From: Phascolarctobacterium sp.
Lineage (GTDB): Bacteria > Bacillota > Negativicutes > Acidaminococcales > Acidaminococcaceae
DNA: 17,811 bases
Direction of reading: 5' to 3'
Assembly (NCBI GenBank): GCA_016302525.1
Contig: JAEDNJ010000012.1
Coordinates: 1-17,811 of the forward strand
How positions within the stretch are numbered: position 1 is the first letter of the stretch; the number at the start of each line of letters is the position of its first letter. Below, in pieces: positions 6,239-14,282 of this stretch. A program made the translations under genes and the position numbers. The notes beneath the pieces were generated by a model. The model made no database searches, had not been told where the DNA came from, and saw only the letters and a program-made list of their open reading frames with translations.

Positions 6239-9220
6239 TTATACCGGTGTATCAGTTTCTTCAATAACAAGCTTGCCCTCTCTAATGAGACGGAGCAGCA
6301 CATCCACAATCTCGCCATCGAGCTGGGTATTCTTCGCCTTTTCCAGCTCCTGAAGGATGACCTCCTTAGAGAGATGTGGGCGATAAATACGGGTAGAGTT
6401 CATAGCATCAAAGGTATCGGCTACAGCGATAATGCGGCCCTCTAAGGGAATATCCTTGCCCATGAGGCCATGACCATAGCCCTTGCCATCGTAACGCTCA
6501 TGGTGAGTTTTCGCACCAATGGCAATACGCGGGAAGGATGTAATCGTAGCTAAAATCTTGTAGCCATTATCTGTATGCTGCTTCATAACCGCATACTCAT
6601 CCTCTGTCAAGCGGCTAGGCTTATTCAAAACATCATAGGGCACAATAACCTTGCCTACATCATGCAGCTTACCGATACGATAAATATTTTCTGCCTCATC
6701 CTCGCCTAAGCCCATTTCCAGAGCTATGAGCTTGGAATACTCTGCCACACGGTCCGAATGGCCGCTCGTATAATGATCCTTCAGGTCGATGGCCTTAGCA
6801 AAGGCATCAATAATCTCATCTAGGAACTTTTCGGTTTCCTTTTGCTTTTTATCCAAGCGCTTAATGCGCTTGCCCGTAGCATTGCGATAGAATAGGAAGA
6901 AAATCATACCCACAATGCAGAAAACACCTGTAATGGTACGCGCATAATCCGTCCAGTGGTGCTCCTTAACCAGCGTATAGCTCTCGCTCTTGGCAACAAC
7001 ATTTGTCTGTGGGTCTACAATGCCAATTTTTATGGTATAAGTGCCGCCAGGCAAATTATTATAAACGCAATCCTGATTCTTAAAGCGGCTAAACTTGTGG
7101 AAGTTCTTGTCATAGCCCTCTAGCTGTACAGACAAAAAGGCATCATCCAGCTTATTACTGATAATGTAGCCACGGAAGGAAACATTTTCCACCGTGCTAG
7201 GTATATAAAGAGTTCTGTAAGCATCAAAGAAATGCTCTACCCCATCCAGCTTGACGCTGGGCACACTTAGCTTCATGCTAGTATCACTCTTAAAGATATC
7301 CCGTAAATTAAGCTTGTCTAAGCCATTTTGCAGACAAAGATAGAGATTGCCCTTGTTATCTACATAATTGAAGGAATTAGCTGTCAAAGAGCCGTTGAGT
7401 CCCTCTCTAGCCGTCAAAATCTGATTGTACTTACCTTGCTTAAGCAAATCCCGATTAGTAACATAGATGCCCCTGTTACAGGTAATCAGCATATTGCCCT
7501 GCTCTGTAAAAATAATATCAAAATTATTGGAGCCCTCAAACTGGGTGACAGACTGAGCCCTGCCATCCTCATAATAGGCCAGGGCGGTGTTAGTTGCAAT
7601 CCATAGAGTTTTGCCATTGGGGTCCATGGTCATGCGCAGAATGACACCATTTTCCAGGCCCACATGCTCATCAATGGTATCTACAATATTGCCATCACGC
7701 AAAACAGTAATACCGCCACCGTCTGTGCCAGCATAGACAGTGCCATTGTGCTCTAAGAGGCACAGCACCTGAGAATTAGCAAGCCCCTCGCCCATGGTAA
7801 AATTCCTAAAAGGCTTATCATCCTTGATTAAGGCAAGACCATCACGAGTGCCGGCGTAGATAATGCCGTCCTCATCCTGCAGCGCTACTCTGATACGGTC
7901 GCTCACAAGGCCATTAGCAGAGTTAAAGCGGGTAATAGTACCCTTTTCTGTATATTTGATTAAGCCATTAGAGGTATAGGTAGACACCCACAGATTATTT
8001 TTCTTGTCCACCAAAAGATGGCGGACACGCTTATTTTTGAGTAGCACTGACAAAGGATGGTCTGGTACAGGCTTGCCGTCCTTCAGTACAAAAAGGCCAG
8101 AGTCAGAGGCCACATAGGTTGCCCCCTGATAAATTTGCACTGCGTTGACCACAGCAGGAGCAAGACCAGCATCAGCAAAAAGATTCTTAAAGCGGTTATA
8201 AGCCAGCTTTGCCACACCCTGGCGAGAGGAAGCCAGCCAAAGATTATCCTCGTAGTCCACCATAATGGCATCAAGAGAATTATTAAACTTCATACCATTA
8301 AAGGCATGAAACCTTTTCTTATCATCAAAATAGCCCAGGCCATCATCTGCTGCCACAAGCAGATTGCCGTTACGCAGCTGCTTTAAATCGTTAATAGAGC
8401 GCTTACCCTCTGCAAGAAGCGTATCCTCAATTTTATAGCTGTCTCCGGCAATAGTGACCTTCATGACAATATTCGTGGCATTGGCCAGCCAATAAACATC
8501 AGGATAAACACTATCCGCAACGATAGCCGTAGTATTCTTTAAAGGAAAGACTTTTGCAGGGAAAAAGCTTTCCAGCTTATTGCCCTTAAACACAAAAATA
8601 TCACCCTGCTTCGTAATGCCGGCAATCTTATTTTTGTGTGCCTTAGTCACCTTGCTAATATATGTATTGAGCAGGCGTAAATCCTCAATAGTCGTAGCCT
8701 TATTATTCTCAATCAGGCTAAGGCCCTTCGTAGTAGCAACAAAAATTGTACCCTGCTGATTTTGTGTAATAGAACGCACAGTGTTAGAGGCTAGGCCCAG
8801 TCCACGATTCCAAAACTCAAACTTACCCTCTTTTTTCAAGGCAATGCCGTTATTATTCGTGCCAACCCACAGTCTGTCCTCGCTGTCTACAAAAAGAGCA
8901 GCTACGCTGTAAATACCTGTAGAGCCACTGGGAATGTGATAAAAGTCAGAGCCATCATAACGGGTTAAGCCGCTGTAGCCACCAATCCAGATAAAGCCAT
9001 CGCCTGTTTGCGCAATGGCGTTAGCCGCATCAGAATTAAGGCCATTAGCCAGGTTAAAAATAACCTCCTTATAGCTATTGGTGTCGTATTGAGCCGCCTC
9101 TGCCGGCTTAGTATCCAGCAGAGTGCTGCAGGCTGTGCCTAACAGCAAAGCACATAGCAAAATAGCGTTAAACAGGTTTCTGCAATATGTATGTAAAGCC
9201 TTAAAAGTAGATTCAATCAC
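6239..9220 (-). CDS. Membrane sensor with double beta-propeller, Y_Y_Y domain and cytoplasmic HD-GYP domain (GYG variant)
   Basis: A 993-residue signalling protein. Order: N-terminal signal/anchor (residues 12-31, poor lipobox GTAC), then 14 repeats of the Reg_prop type (about 50-660) that each carry a W/Y-[ILV]-[GA] strand, for example GFIWIGG, RLWVGT, NLWVST and TVYAGT, enough for two seven-bladed propellers as in hybrid two-component sensors. A Y_Y_Y domain (about 672-752), one transmembrane helix (760-779), a short coiled linker and an HD-GYP domain (about 800-975) follow. Metal-binding residues are present: His821, His853-Asp854, His881, His906-His907 and the Asp of ADTFD. The GYP motif reads GKGYGHGL, with Gly916 instead of Pro. 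HD-GYP proteins generally hydrolyse cyclic di-GMP; whether this variant does is open. Start is GTG 9218-9220 with GAGAGGT upstream. First gene of an operon with the DUF4127 and GNAT genes. Confidence 0.9.
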   Translation of the reverse strand: MIESTFKALHTYCRNLFNAILLCALLLGTACSTLLDTKPAEAAQYDTNSYKEVIFNLANGLNSDAANAIAQTGDGFIWIGGYSGLTRYDGSDFYHIPSGSTGIYSVAALFVDSEDRLWVGTNNNGIALKKEGKFEFWNRGLGLASNTVRSITQNQQGTIFVATTKGLSLIENNKATTIEDLRLLNTYISKVTKAHKNKIAGITKQGDIFVFKGNKLESFFPAKVFPLKNTTAIVADSVYPDVYWLANATNIVMKVTIAGDSYKIEDTLLAEGKRSINDLKQLRNGNLLVAADDGLGYFDDKKRFHAFNGMKFNNSLDAIMVDYEDNLWLASSRQGVAKLAYNRFKNLFADAGLAPAVVNAVQIYQGATYVASDSGLFVLKDGKPVPDHPLSVLLKNKRVRHLLVDKKNNLWVSTYTSNGLIKYTEKGTITRFNSANGLVSDRIRVALQDEDGIIYAGTRDGLALIKDDKPFRNFTMGEGLANSQVLCLLEHNGTVYAGTDGGGITVLRDGNIVDTIDEHVGLENGVILRMTMDPNGKTLWIATNTALAYYEDGRAQSVTQFEGSNNFDIIFTEQGNMLITCNRGIYVTNRDLLKQGKYNQILTAREGLNGSLTANSFNYVDNKGNLYLCLQNGLDKLNLRDIFKSDTSMKLSVPSVKLDGVEHFFDAYRTLYIPSTVENVSFRGYIISNKLDDAFLSVQLEGYDKNFHKFSRFKNQDCVYNNLPGGTYTIKIGIVDPQTNVVAKSESYTLVKEHHWTDYARTITGVFCIVGMIFFLFYRNATGKRIKRLDKKQKETEKFLDEIIDAFAKAIDLKDHYTSGHSDRVAEYSKLIALEMGLGEDEAENIYRIGKLHDVGKVIVPYDVLNKPSRLTEDEYAVMKQHTDNGYKILATITSFPRIAIGAKTHHERYDGKGYGHGLMGKDIPLEGRIIAVADTFDAMNSTRIYRPHLSKEVILQELEKAKNTQLDGEIVDVLLRLIREGKLVIEETDTPV

Positions 9221-9249
9221 AGCCTTTATACCTCTCTTATGTGCAAATT

Positions 9250-9268
9250 TTAGAAGAAAAACTTCTAA
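9250..9268 (-). other. Leader hairpin upstream of the HD-GYP sensor gene
   Basis: Perfect 7-bp inverted repeat TTAGAAG/CTTCTAA with a 5-base loop, transcribed in the short leader about 30 bp before the GTG start and just before the ribosome site. There is no T-run long enough for termination. It may affect mRNA stability or translation. Confidence 0.4.
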
Positions 9269-9277
9269 CCCATTATT

Positions 9278-9306
9278 ATTTTAGCACACTTTTCTAAGTA
9301 TCACAA
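9278..9306 (-). promoter_or_regulatory. Candidate sigma-A promoter of the HD-GYP/DUF4127/GNAT operon
   Basis: Minus strand: TTGTGA (9306-9301), exactly 17 bp, then TAAAAT (9283-9278). Matches are 4/6 and 5/6 with ideal spacing, about 58 bp before the GTG start and just beyond the terminator-like hairpin of sbcC. Confidence 0.55.
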
Positions 9307-9327
9307 ACAATATTTGCAGGAACAAAG

Positions 9328-9359
9328 AAAAACCAGCGCAGGTATAAGCCCTGTCAGCT
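9328..9359 (-). terminator. Probable terminator of sbcDC
   Basis: Directly after the sbcC stop, the minus strand gives AGC-(TGA)-CAGG, loop GCTTATA, CCTG-(C)-GCT, then GG and five T (9332-9328). The stem is interrupted by an internal loop, so strength is moderate. Its place between the two transcription units supports the call. Confidence 0.45.
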
Positions 9360-9361
9360 CG

Positions 9362-12300
9362 CTAGCCCAGCACATAGCTGAATTCACTAACTCTTTCACT
9401 ATCCTCAGCCTTTCTCACCTCTAGCTTCTTCTCAATATTATCCTCTAGCTCCTTAACATGAGAGATGATACCAATGAGGTAGTTGTTGTCCGAAAGGTCA
9501 TTCAGCACCCGCAGGGCCAGCCCCAGGGATTCACTATCAAGCGAGCCAAAGCCCTCGTCAATGAACATGGAATCAAGGCGCACCCCACCGCTAGAGGACT
9601 GAATTTCGTCCGCAACAGCCAGCGACAGAGCCAGGGCAGCCGCAAAGGATTCACCGCCAGAAAGCGTATCTACAGGTCGCAGGCTTTCGTTGGTATGGTC
9701 CACAACATTAATACCCAGGCCGGTAACCGTATTCGAGCGTGCTTCCTCCAAACGGCGCTTAAATTCATATTGCCCGTCTGTCATCAGCATGAGCTTATCG
9801 TGAGCGCGAGCGAGGATTTTTTCCAGATAGGCCTGCTGTACAAAAATCTCTAGTGACTTATTCGTCTTGCCAGGCAATTTGCCGTTGACCAGCTTAGCGA
9901 GCCTTTCCCAGGCAGCAGCCTTGTGAGCAGCCTGCTCCAGCTCCTGGGTTTTATGAGCGCATTGCGCATAGATAGCACGATTCTGCTCTAGCTCGGTGTG
10001 CAGCTGCAGCCATTTAGCGTTAGCCACTTCTGCCGCTGCCTCGGCCTCAGCCCCTAGCTGAGCCAAAGTATCTGCCGCTTCCGTTTCTAAGCCTGCTGCC
10101 ATCAGCTCTCTAAGGGCTTCCTCTAGCCCATTGCGCTTCGTCAGGCGCTCCTGATAGCCCTCCTTGAGCAGCGCATAGCCTTCCTCAGTCGTAGTTTTGG
10201 CTGTGATGAGATCCTGCTTCTGCTTGTTTAGCTCCCTTTGCTGGCCTTGAATATCTGTAAGGCTGAGCTCGCCTACAAGGGCCCTTAGCTCCTGCACAGT
10301 TTTGCTAAGCTCAGTCAATGTGCCCTCTAGTCTGCCGCTTTCAACAGTGTTGGCGAGCAGCTTTTCCTGAGCAGCCTGCTTTTGTGCTTCCTGCTCTGTG
10401 CTCGCCTTTAGCAGAGCCTCCTTGCGGACAAGGCGTTTGTTATTTTGCTCTACCTTGGCTGCGTGGCTCAAGAGCTCTTGAGCATAAAAGTCTAATACCT
10501 CACTTGCATAGGCTGGCAGTACTTCATCAGTTTCTGGCAAAGCCTTTTGCAGCTCTTGATAGGCTTCATTCGTAGCCACGACCTCAGAGGCTGGCTCTAA
10601 AATAGTCTGGCGCAAGGCCTTGACCGCCATAGCAGCCTGTCCCTTAAGAGTGCTCAAATCCTTAGCCAGTGAGCCCTTGTTATCCTCTAGCCTTTGCAGC
10701 TCTTTTTGCAGCTTGTCCAGCTGAGCCTGTCTTTGGGGTAGCTGCTCGAAAAGCTCTCTCGTTTGCTTACCCTGTACCGTTAGCTCGGTTTTGAGCGCTG
10801 TGTGCTGCTCCTTTTCCTTGTCTGCTCGCTCCTTAATTGCTGCTAAAGCTGTCAGCCCATAAAGCTGGCTAGCCTCCCTTTGCAGCTCAGCTAGCAGCTC
10901 TGCTTCCTTCGTCTGCTGAGCCTGCGCCTCTGCCCCAGCTAAATGAGCCGCTGTTTTCAATGTGTCCAGCTTTGCCTTAGCGGCCTCAACATCAGCCTCA
11001 CGCAGCTCCTTGTGTAGGGGCTGAGCCTTGTGGGGATGGTGCGTACTGCCGCACACAGGGCAGGCTGTCCCTTCCTCTAGCTCCAAGGCCCACAGTCCCG
11101 CTAAGGAATCCTTGTAGATTTGCTCTAAACGCTTAGCATGGCTGTCCTGCTGCAGCATTTTCTCAAAGGCGCAGTTATAAGCTGTTTTAGCTGCCTGAGT
11201 TTCCGCAAGAGCTTTTTCATACTTAGTGCATTGTGCTAACACTACCTCGGCATTTTTCAAGGCCGTTTCACAATCTCGATATTGATTGCGCAAATTAGCT
11301 AGGCTTAGCTCAGCTGCCTTGGCATCTTCCACAAGCTCTGTCTGCTTTAGCACTGCCTGCTCTGCCTGTGCCAGCTCAGTAGTCAGCTTTCCTTCCTTTT
11401 GCACCAGCCTAGCGCTTTCCTTTTCCAGGTCTGCTAGCGCTTGGATAGACTTTGCCAAGATATTACGCTGATTTTCCAGCTCCCTGCCAGTGCGCTCTAG
11501 CTCGGAGCTGGGAATAAGCTCGTCCTCTAAAGCCTTTAGGCTCTGGGCATTGGCCTTTAGCTTAGCCTCGCACTGGCCTATATTGCCCTGTAGCTCGACG
11601 TTATCCTGCGCAAGCTGTTCTAGCTTTTGCTGTCCCTGCTTTTCTTGTTGCTCGGCCTCGCCCAGCTTTTCCACATTGGCTTTTTGACTGTCCAGCACGG
11701 CTAATTCTCTGGAAAAGCGTTCCAGCTCGCCTGTATAAGCTGCGTTAAGCCGCTCTAGCTCGGCCTTGGCTGCTGCTAAGGGCTCTGCTGCACTCTCTAG
11801 CTGCTTGGTGAGGCTGGCTATATCCTCCTGTAGCTTCCTTTGCTGCTCGGCCCTAGTGCTGCGCGCTGCGTAGTCCTTGGCTAATGCCTGTTGCGCTTCT
11901 TTTTCTGACAAATAAGCAGCCAGCTGCCCTTCCTGGTGCTCAATAATGGCCACTAAGAGCTCAATAGTATCCTTAAATCTATCACTAAAATCTGCTTCCT
12001 TATAGCCCGTAAAGGCAGCCGCAGCCTCAAAGTCAGCTGGACAGACAATTTGCTTAAGTCTTTCCACGAATTTGAGCCGTTCCTCGTTGTTATGTGCTTT
12101 GAGCTGGGCACTTTTGAGCTCAAAGTCCCTTTCATAGGCGGCATAGCGACTAGTGTTAAAGATTTTTTGGAAGATGGCTCGCTTTTCGTCATTATTAGCC
12201 TTTAAGAGCTTTTTGAAATCGCCCTGCACCAGCATAATAATCTGGGTGAACTGGTCGAAGGTGAGCTTAATGATGTCGTTTTCAATAGCTTCATTAAGCG

Positions 12301-12694
12301 CCTTCGTCTTGCCTGTATAGATTTTGGGCTCACAGCCAGCCTGATACTCGGTAATCTCAACGCTTTCGCTCTTGTCAAGATTCCTGCTCCGAGTGCGCTT
12401 CACTGTAAAGGATCTCTTAATCACAAAGCGCTTCTCGCCATACTGAAAGGCAAATTCAACAAAGGTTTCGCCTTCCTCCGGCGCATATTTAGAGCGCACG
12501 CTGTCTCTGCCCAGGCCGTTGCTCTTTTTGCCATAGAGGGCAAAGGTAATACCGTCAAAAATCGTGCTTTTGCCGGCTCCCTTAGGACCGGTGATGACAT
12601 AAAGACCCTTTGGCCCAAATTTCGTAAAGTCAATAACATTGTCCTCGCCCACATAGGAGCAGAAGTTGCACAGGGTTAATTTTAAGGGCTTCAC
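9362..12694 (-). CDS. sbcC: Exonuclease subunit SbcC (Rad50-like ATPase)
   Basis: ATPase subunit of the SbcCD nuclease, which opens hairpin and blocked DNA ends and processes palindromes in the cytoplasm. The 1110 residues show a full SMC/Rad50 layout: Walker A GPKGAGKST (36-44), a first long coiled coil rich in E, Q, K, L and A, a zinc hook CPVC (Cys545, Cys548) at the middle, a second coiled coil, the ABC signature LSGGES (1011-1016), Walker B ending in FIDE (Asp1046, Glu1047) and the D-loop GSLD. Start is GTG 12692-12694, 4 bp after the sbcD stop; the gene pair is one operon. Length and domain order are normal and nothing appears broken. The lysine at the third position of Walker A, where threonine or asparagine is more usual, is a minor variant. 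Confidence 0.97.
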   Translation of the reverse strand: MKPLKLTLCNFCSYVGEDNVIDFTKFGPKGLYVITGPKGAGKSTIFDGITFALYGKKSNGLGRDSVRSKYAPEEGETFVEFAFQYGEKRFVIKRSFTVKRTRSRNLDKSESVEITEYQAGCEPKIYTGKTKALNEAIENDIIKLTFDQFTQIIMLVQGDFKKLLKANNDEKRAIFQKIFNTSRYAAYERDFELKSAQLKAHNNEERLKFVERLKQIVCPADFEAAAAFTGYKEADFSDRFKDTIELLVAIIEHQEGQLAAYLSEKEAQQALAKDYAARSTRAEQQRKLQEDIASLTKQLESAAEPLAAAKAELERLNAAYTGELERFSRELAVLDSQKANVEKLGEAEQQEKQGQQKLEQLAQDNVELQGNIGQCEAKLKANAQSLKALEDELIPSSELERTGRELENQRNILAKSIQALADLEKESARLVQKEGKLTTELAQAEQAVLKQTELVEDAKAAELSLANLRNQYRDCETALKNAEVVLAQCTKYEKALAETQAAKTAYNCAFEKMLQQDSHAKRLEQIYKDSLAGLWALELEEGTACPVCGSTHHPHKAQPLHKELREADVEAAKAKLDTLKTAAHLAGAEAQAQQTKEAELLAELQREASQLYGLTALAAIKERADKEKEQHTALKTELTVQGKQTRELFEQLPQRQAQLDKLQKELQRLEDNKGSLAKDLSTLKGQAAMAVKALRQTILEPASEVVATNEAYQELQKALPETDEVLPAYASEVLDFYAQELLSHAAKVEQNNKRLVRKEALLKASTEQEAQKQAAQEKLLANTVESGRLEGTLTELSKTVQELRALVGELSLTDIQGQQRELNKQKQDLITAKTTTEEGYALLKEGYQERLTKRNGLEEALRELMAAGLETEAADTLAQLGAEAEAAAEVANAKWLQLHTELEQNRAIYAQCAHKTQELEQAAHKAAAWERLAKLVNGKLPGKTNKSLEIFVQQAYLEKILARAHDKLMLMTDGQYEFKRRLEEARSNTVTGLGINVVDHTNESLRPVDTLSGGESFAAALALSLAVADEIQSSSGGVRLDSMFIDEGFGSLDSESLGLALRVLNDLSDNNYLIGIISHVKELEDNIEKKLEVRKAEDSERVSEFSYVLG

Positions 12695-12698
12695 TTTC

Positions 12699-13892
12699 CT
12701 ACACCTGGTCCTTTCCTAGAATTTCCAGAGCCAGCTTTTCATCCTCAGCAGACATTTCTTCGCCAAACTGCTCCTTATAAAGAGCCTTTAAATAGTCCAT
12801 TGGGCTCAGACTTGCTTCGCTCTCTAGCTCTGTATAGTCTACATCAATACTCCTGTCGATAGCCTCGTACTTTAAATTCAGCACGTGCCTATAGTGAGCG
12901 CTCAAACGCCTTTGTGCGTTTTCCTGATAATCCTTATCTGTCAAAATAAAGCGGAAATAATCCTTAGCTGCGGCAAATTTAGCTATGGTCTCTTCCTTAA
13001 GCAGCTCATCAAGCTTGCCTCGCACGGTTACAAGCTCTCTTAAAGGATAGAGAGGCACTTCTTTAAGGACGGGCTCAGTGCCCTTAGCGCCCAGCTCAAC
13101 CACGGTAAGGCTCTTGTGGCTCTGGTTGCCAGTCCAGCAATCCTTCTCAAGGTCATAAATAGCAGTTTCGTCAAAGGAATACTTAAGGGGCGTACCAGAA
13201 TAGCGCAGGCTGTGAGAGCCGCTGACAGCGTTATGGGGCGTATGCAGATGACCCAGGGCCACATAGTCAAAGCCGGCAAAGAGCTCTGCTTCAAGGCCTA
13301 TGAGACCGCCTACAGGGCGTTTAGCAATGTCATTAACCCTCGCCCCTTGAATAAACTGGTGGGTGACAAGGATATTACGCTCGTTATAATCAATCCCTGC
13401 GTGCTGTAGGGCCAAGCTGACAGCATCGCTCAGGCTTTGGATAGTGGCCTTTTCCTCATCCGTATACTGTGCTGCGGCACGGGCAAAGGAAGCCTTCATA
13501 TAGGGCAAAAGATAAATATTGCAGCTGCCAGATTCATCCTGCAGGCTGTACTTATACAGCTGAGCATTGGTTTTCGAGGCGACAAAAACCCTGCTCTCTG
13601 CTAAAACACCGCTGCACATATTCAAAAGCTCCACAGGGTCGTGGTTGCCACTGATGATATACAGGGGAATTCCTTCCTTATAGATAGCGCCGACTAGCCA
13701 ATCATAGAGGGACTTGGCGCTGTCCTGTGGCTGGCTCGTGTCGAAAATATCGCCGGCAATAACCACAGCATTAGGGGACTCCTCGCGAATACAGCGGACA
13801 ATTTGCTTTAAGATGAAGGCCTGATCCTCGTATAGGTCCTTTTTATGTAATTTGATTCCTAAATGTAAATCGGATAAATGCACTATTTTCAT
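12699..13892 (-). CDS. sbcD: Exonuclease subunit SbcD (Mre11-like)
   Basis: Metal-dependent (Mn2+) nuclease subunit of SbcCD, 397 residues. All phosphoesterase motifs are visible: DLHLG (Asp8, His10), GDIFD (47-51), GNHD (82-85), VTHQF, and GHLHTPH. The C-terminal half carries the capping and SbcC-contact region. Start ATG 13890-13892 follows GGGAGG by 8 bases. sbcC begins 4 bp after its TAG stop. An extended -10 promoter and a terminator-like hairpin lie in the roughly 90-base leader. I saw no LexA-type operator (GAAC-N4-GTTC) near it, so SOS control is not supported by the sequence. Confidence 0.96.
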   Translation of the reverse strand: MKIVHLSDLHLGIKLHKKDLYEDQAFILKQIVRCIREESPNAVVIAGDIFDTSQPQDSAKSLYDWLVGAIYKEGIPLYIISGNHDPVELLNMCSGVLAESRVFVASKTNAQLYKYSLQDESGSCNIYLLPYMKASFARAAAQYTDEEKATIQSLSDAVSLALQHAGIDYNERNILVTHQFIQGARVNDIAKRPVGGLIGLEAELFAGFDYVALGHLHTPHNAVSGSHSLRYSGTPLKYSFDETAIYDLEKDCWTGNQSHKSLTVVELGAKGTEPVLKEVPLYPLRELVTVRGKLDELLKEETIAKFAAAKDYFRFILTDKDYQENAQRRLSAHYRHVLNLKYEAIDRSIDVDYTELESEASLSPMDYLKALYKEQFGEEMSAEDEKLALEILGKDQV

Positions 13893-13922
13893 GGGCTCTG
13901 CCTCCCTTAGCTTGCTTACTTT

Positions 13923-13945
13923 AAAAAGCCTTGTCTAGCACAAGG
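13923..13945 (-). terminator. Terminator-like hairpin in the sbcDC leader (possible attenuator)
   Basis: Minus strand: CCTTGT, loop GCTAG, ACAAGG, then CTTTTT. This is a perfect 6-bp stem followed by five T. It lies downstream of the sbcDC promoter and upstream of the sbcD ribosome site, with no gene ahead of it on this strand, so it cannot be the end of an upstream gene. Either partial termination (attenuation) or a 5' stabilising hairpin fits. Confidence 0.45.
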
Positions 13946-13990
13946 TCAACCTTCTTTAGTGCTAGCGCCAGCCTTATATATACTATATAT

Positions 13991-13999
13991 ATTATATCA
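13991..13999 (-). promoter_or_regulatory. Extended -10 promoter of sbcDC
   Basis: Minus strand reads TGATATAAT: a perfect TATAAT with the TGn extension. There is no good -35 at 16-18 bp, which extended -10 promoters tolerate. Transcription would start near 13984, giving a leader of about 92 bases. Confidence 0.55.
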
Positions 14000-14012
14000 G
14001 TTCTAACCTGCC

Positions 14013-14034
14013 TCTGCTGAGATTTTGCAGCAGA
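14013..14034. repeat. Inverted repeat in the divergent control region
   Basis: Perfect 7-bp arms TCTGCTG (14013-14019) and CAGCAGA (14028-14034) with an 8-base spacer. It covers the place where a -35 for sbcDC would be, and lies about 65 bp upstream of the kinase promoter. It could be a protein-binding site; it has no T-run next to it that would make it a terminator. A second perfect palindrome, TCAATATTGA, sits at 14080-14089, just upstream of the kinase -35. Confidence 0.35.
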
Positions 14035-14098
14035 AGCAGCATATTTTTTCTTTTAGGCCCTCTGAGCATAGTTTTAGCTTCAATATTGATAAAAGCTC

Positions 14099-14128
14099 TT
14101 GCTAGATAGATTATATATATGCTATACT
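14099..14128 (+). promoter_or_regulatory. Candidate promoter of the hybrid kinase gene
   Basis: TTGCTA (14099-14104), 18 bp, then TATACT (14123-14128) preceded by TGC, giving an extended -10. Predicted start near 14135 would make a leader of about 150 bases, unusually long compared with the other genes here. Confidence 0.55.
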
Positions 14129-14204
14129 AACAATGGAATTCTGTATTATTAAAAAATAAAATCCTATAAATTTGGAAATATAGTTTATCAATCCATGAGA
14201 TAAG

Positions 14205-14271
14205 CAGCCTTTGGCAAAAAAAGCCTGCCAAGAACTGGATTGTTGCTCTAAAGGACGTTTCCGAAAGGCTG
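14205..14271 (+). promoter_or_regulatory. Structured leader that can bury the kinase gene's ribosome binding site
   Basis: CAGCCTTT (14205-14212) is the exact complement of AAAGGCTG (14264-14271), and GG (14213-14214) pairs with CC (14261-14262) across one bulged G. The 3' arm contains GAAAGG (14263-14268), the only Shine-Dalgarno-like sequence near the kinase start, so this stem would hide it. A competing hairpin, TTGGCA (14211-14216) with TGCCAA (14226-14231), uses five bases of the same 5' arm and would free the site. I could not match this to a known riboswitch class, including the c-di-GMP-I pattern. Confidence 0.45.
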
Positions 14272-14282
14272 GTTTGTCATTT

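Noticed and set aside
11286..11687. Ser/Ala/Cys-rich plus-strand open frames inside sbcC.
   Set aside because: They mirror the Ala/Glu/Leu-rich coiled coil of SbcC on the other strand.
14135..14282. A GEMM-type (c-di-GMP-I) riboswitch ahead of the kinase gene, suggested by GGCAAA and a CCGAAAGG tetraloop-like stretch.
   Set aside because: The conserved pieces are in the wrong order and the GGGACGCAAAGCC block is absent, so I keep only the pairing that can be seen.
14211..14282. A longer kinase N-terminus starting at TTG 14211.
   Set aside because: The added 24 residues are polar and cysteine-containing, precede the membrane helix, and have no ribosome site; they also overlap the structured leader.
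13893..14282. A LexA/SOS operator controlling sbcDC.
   Set aside because: No GAAC-N4-GTTC or similar site was found in the divergent region.
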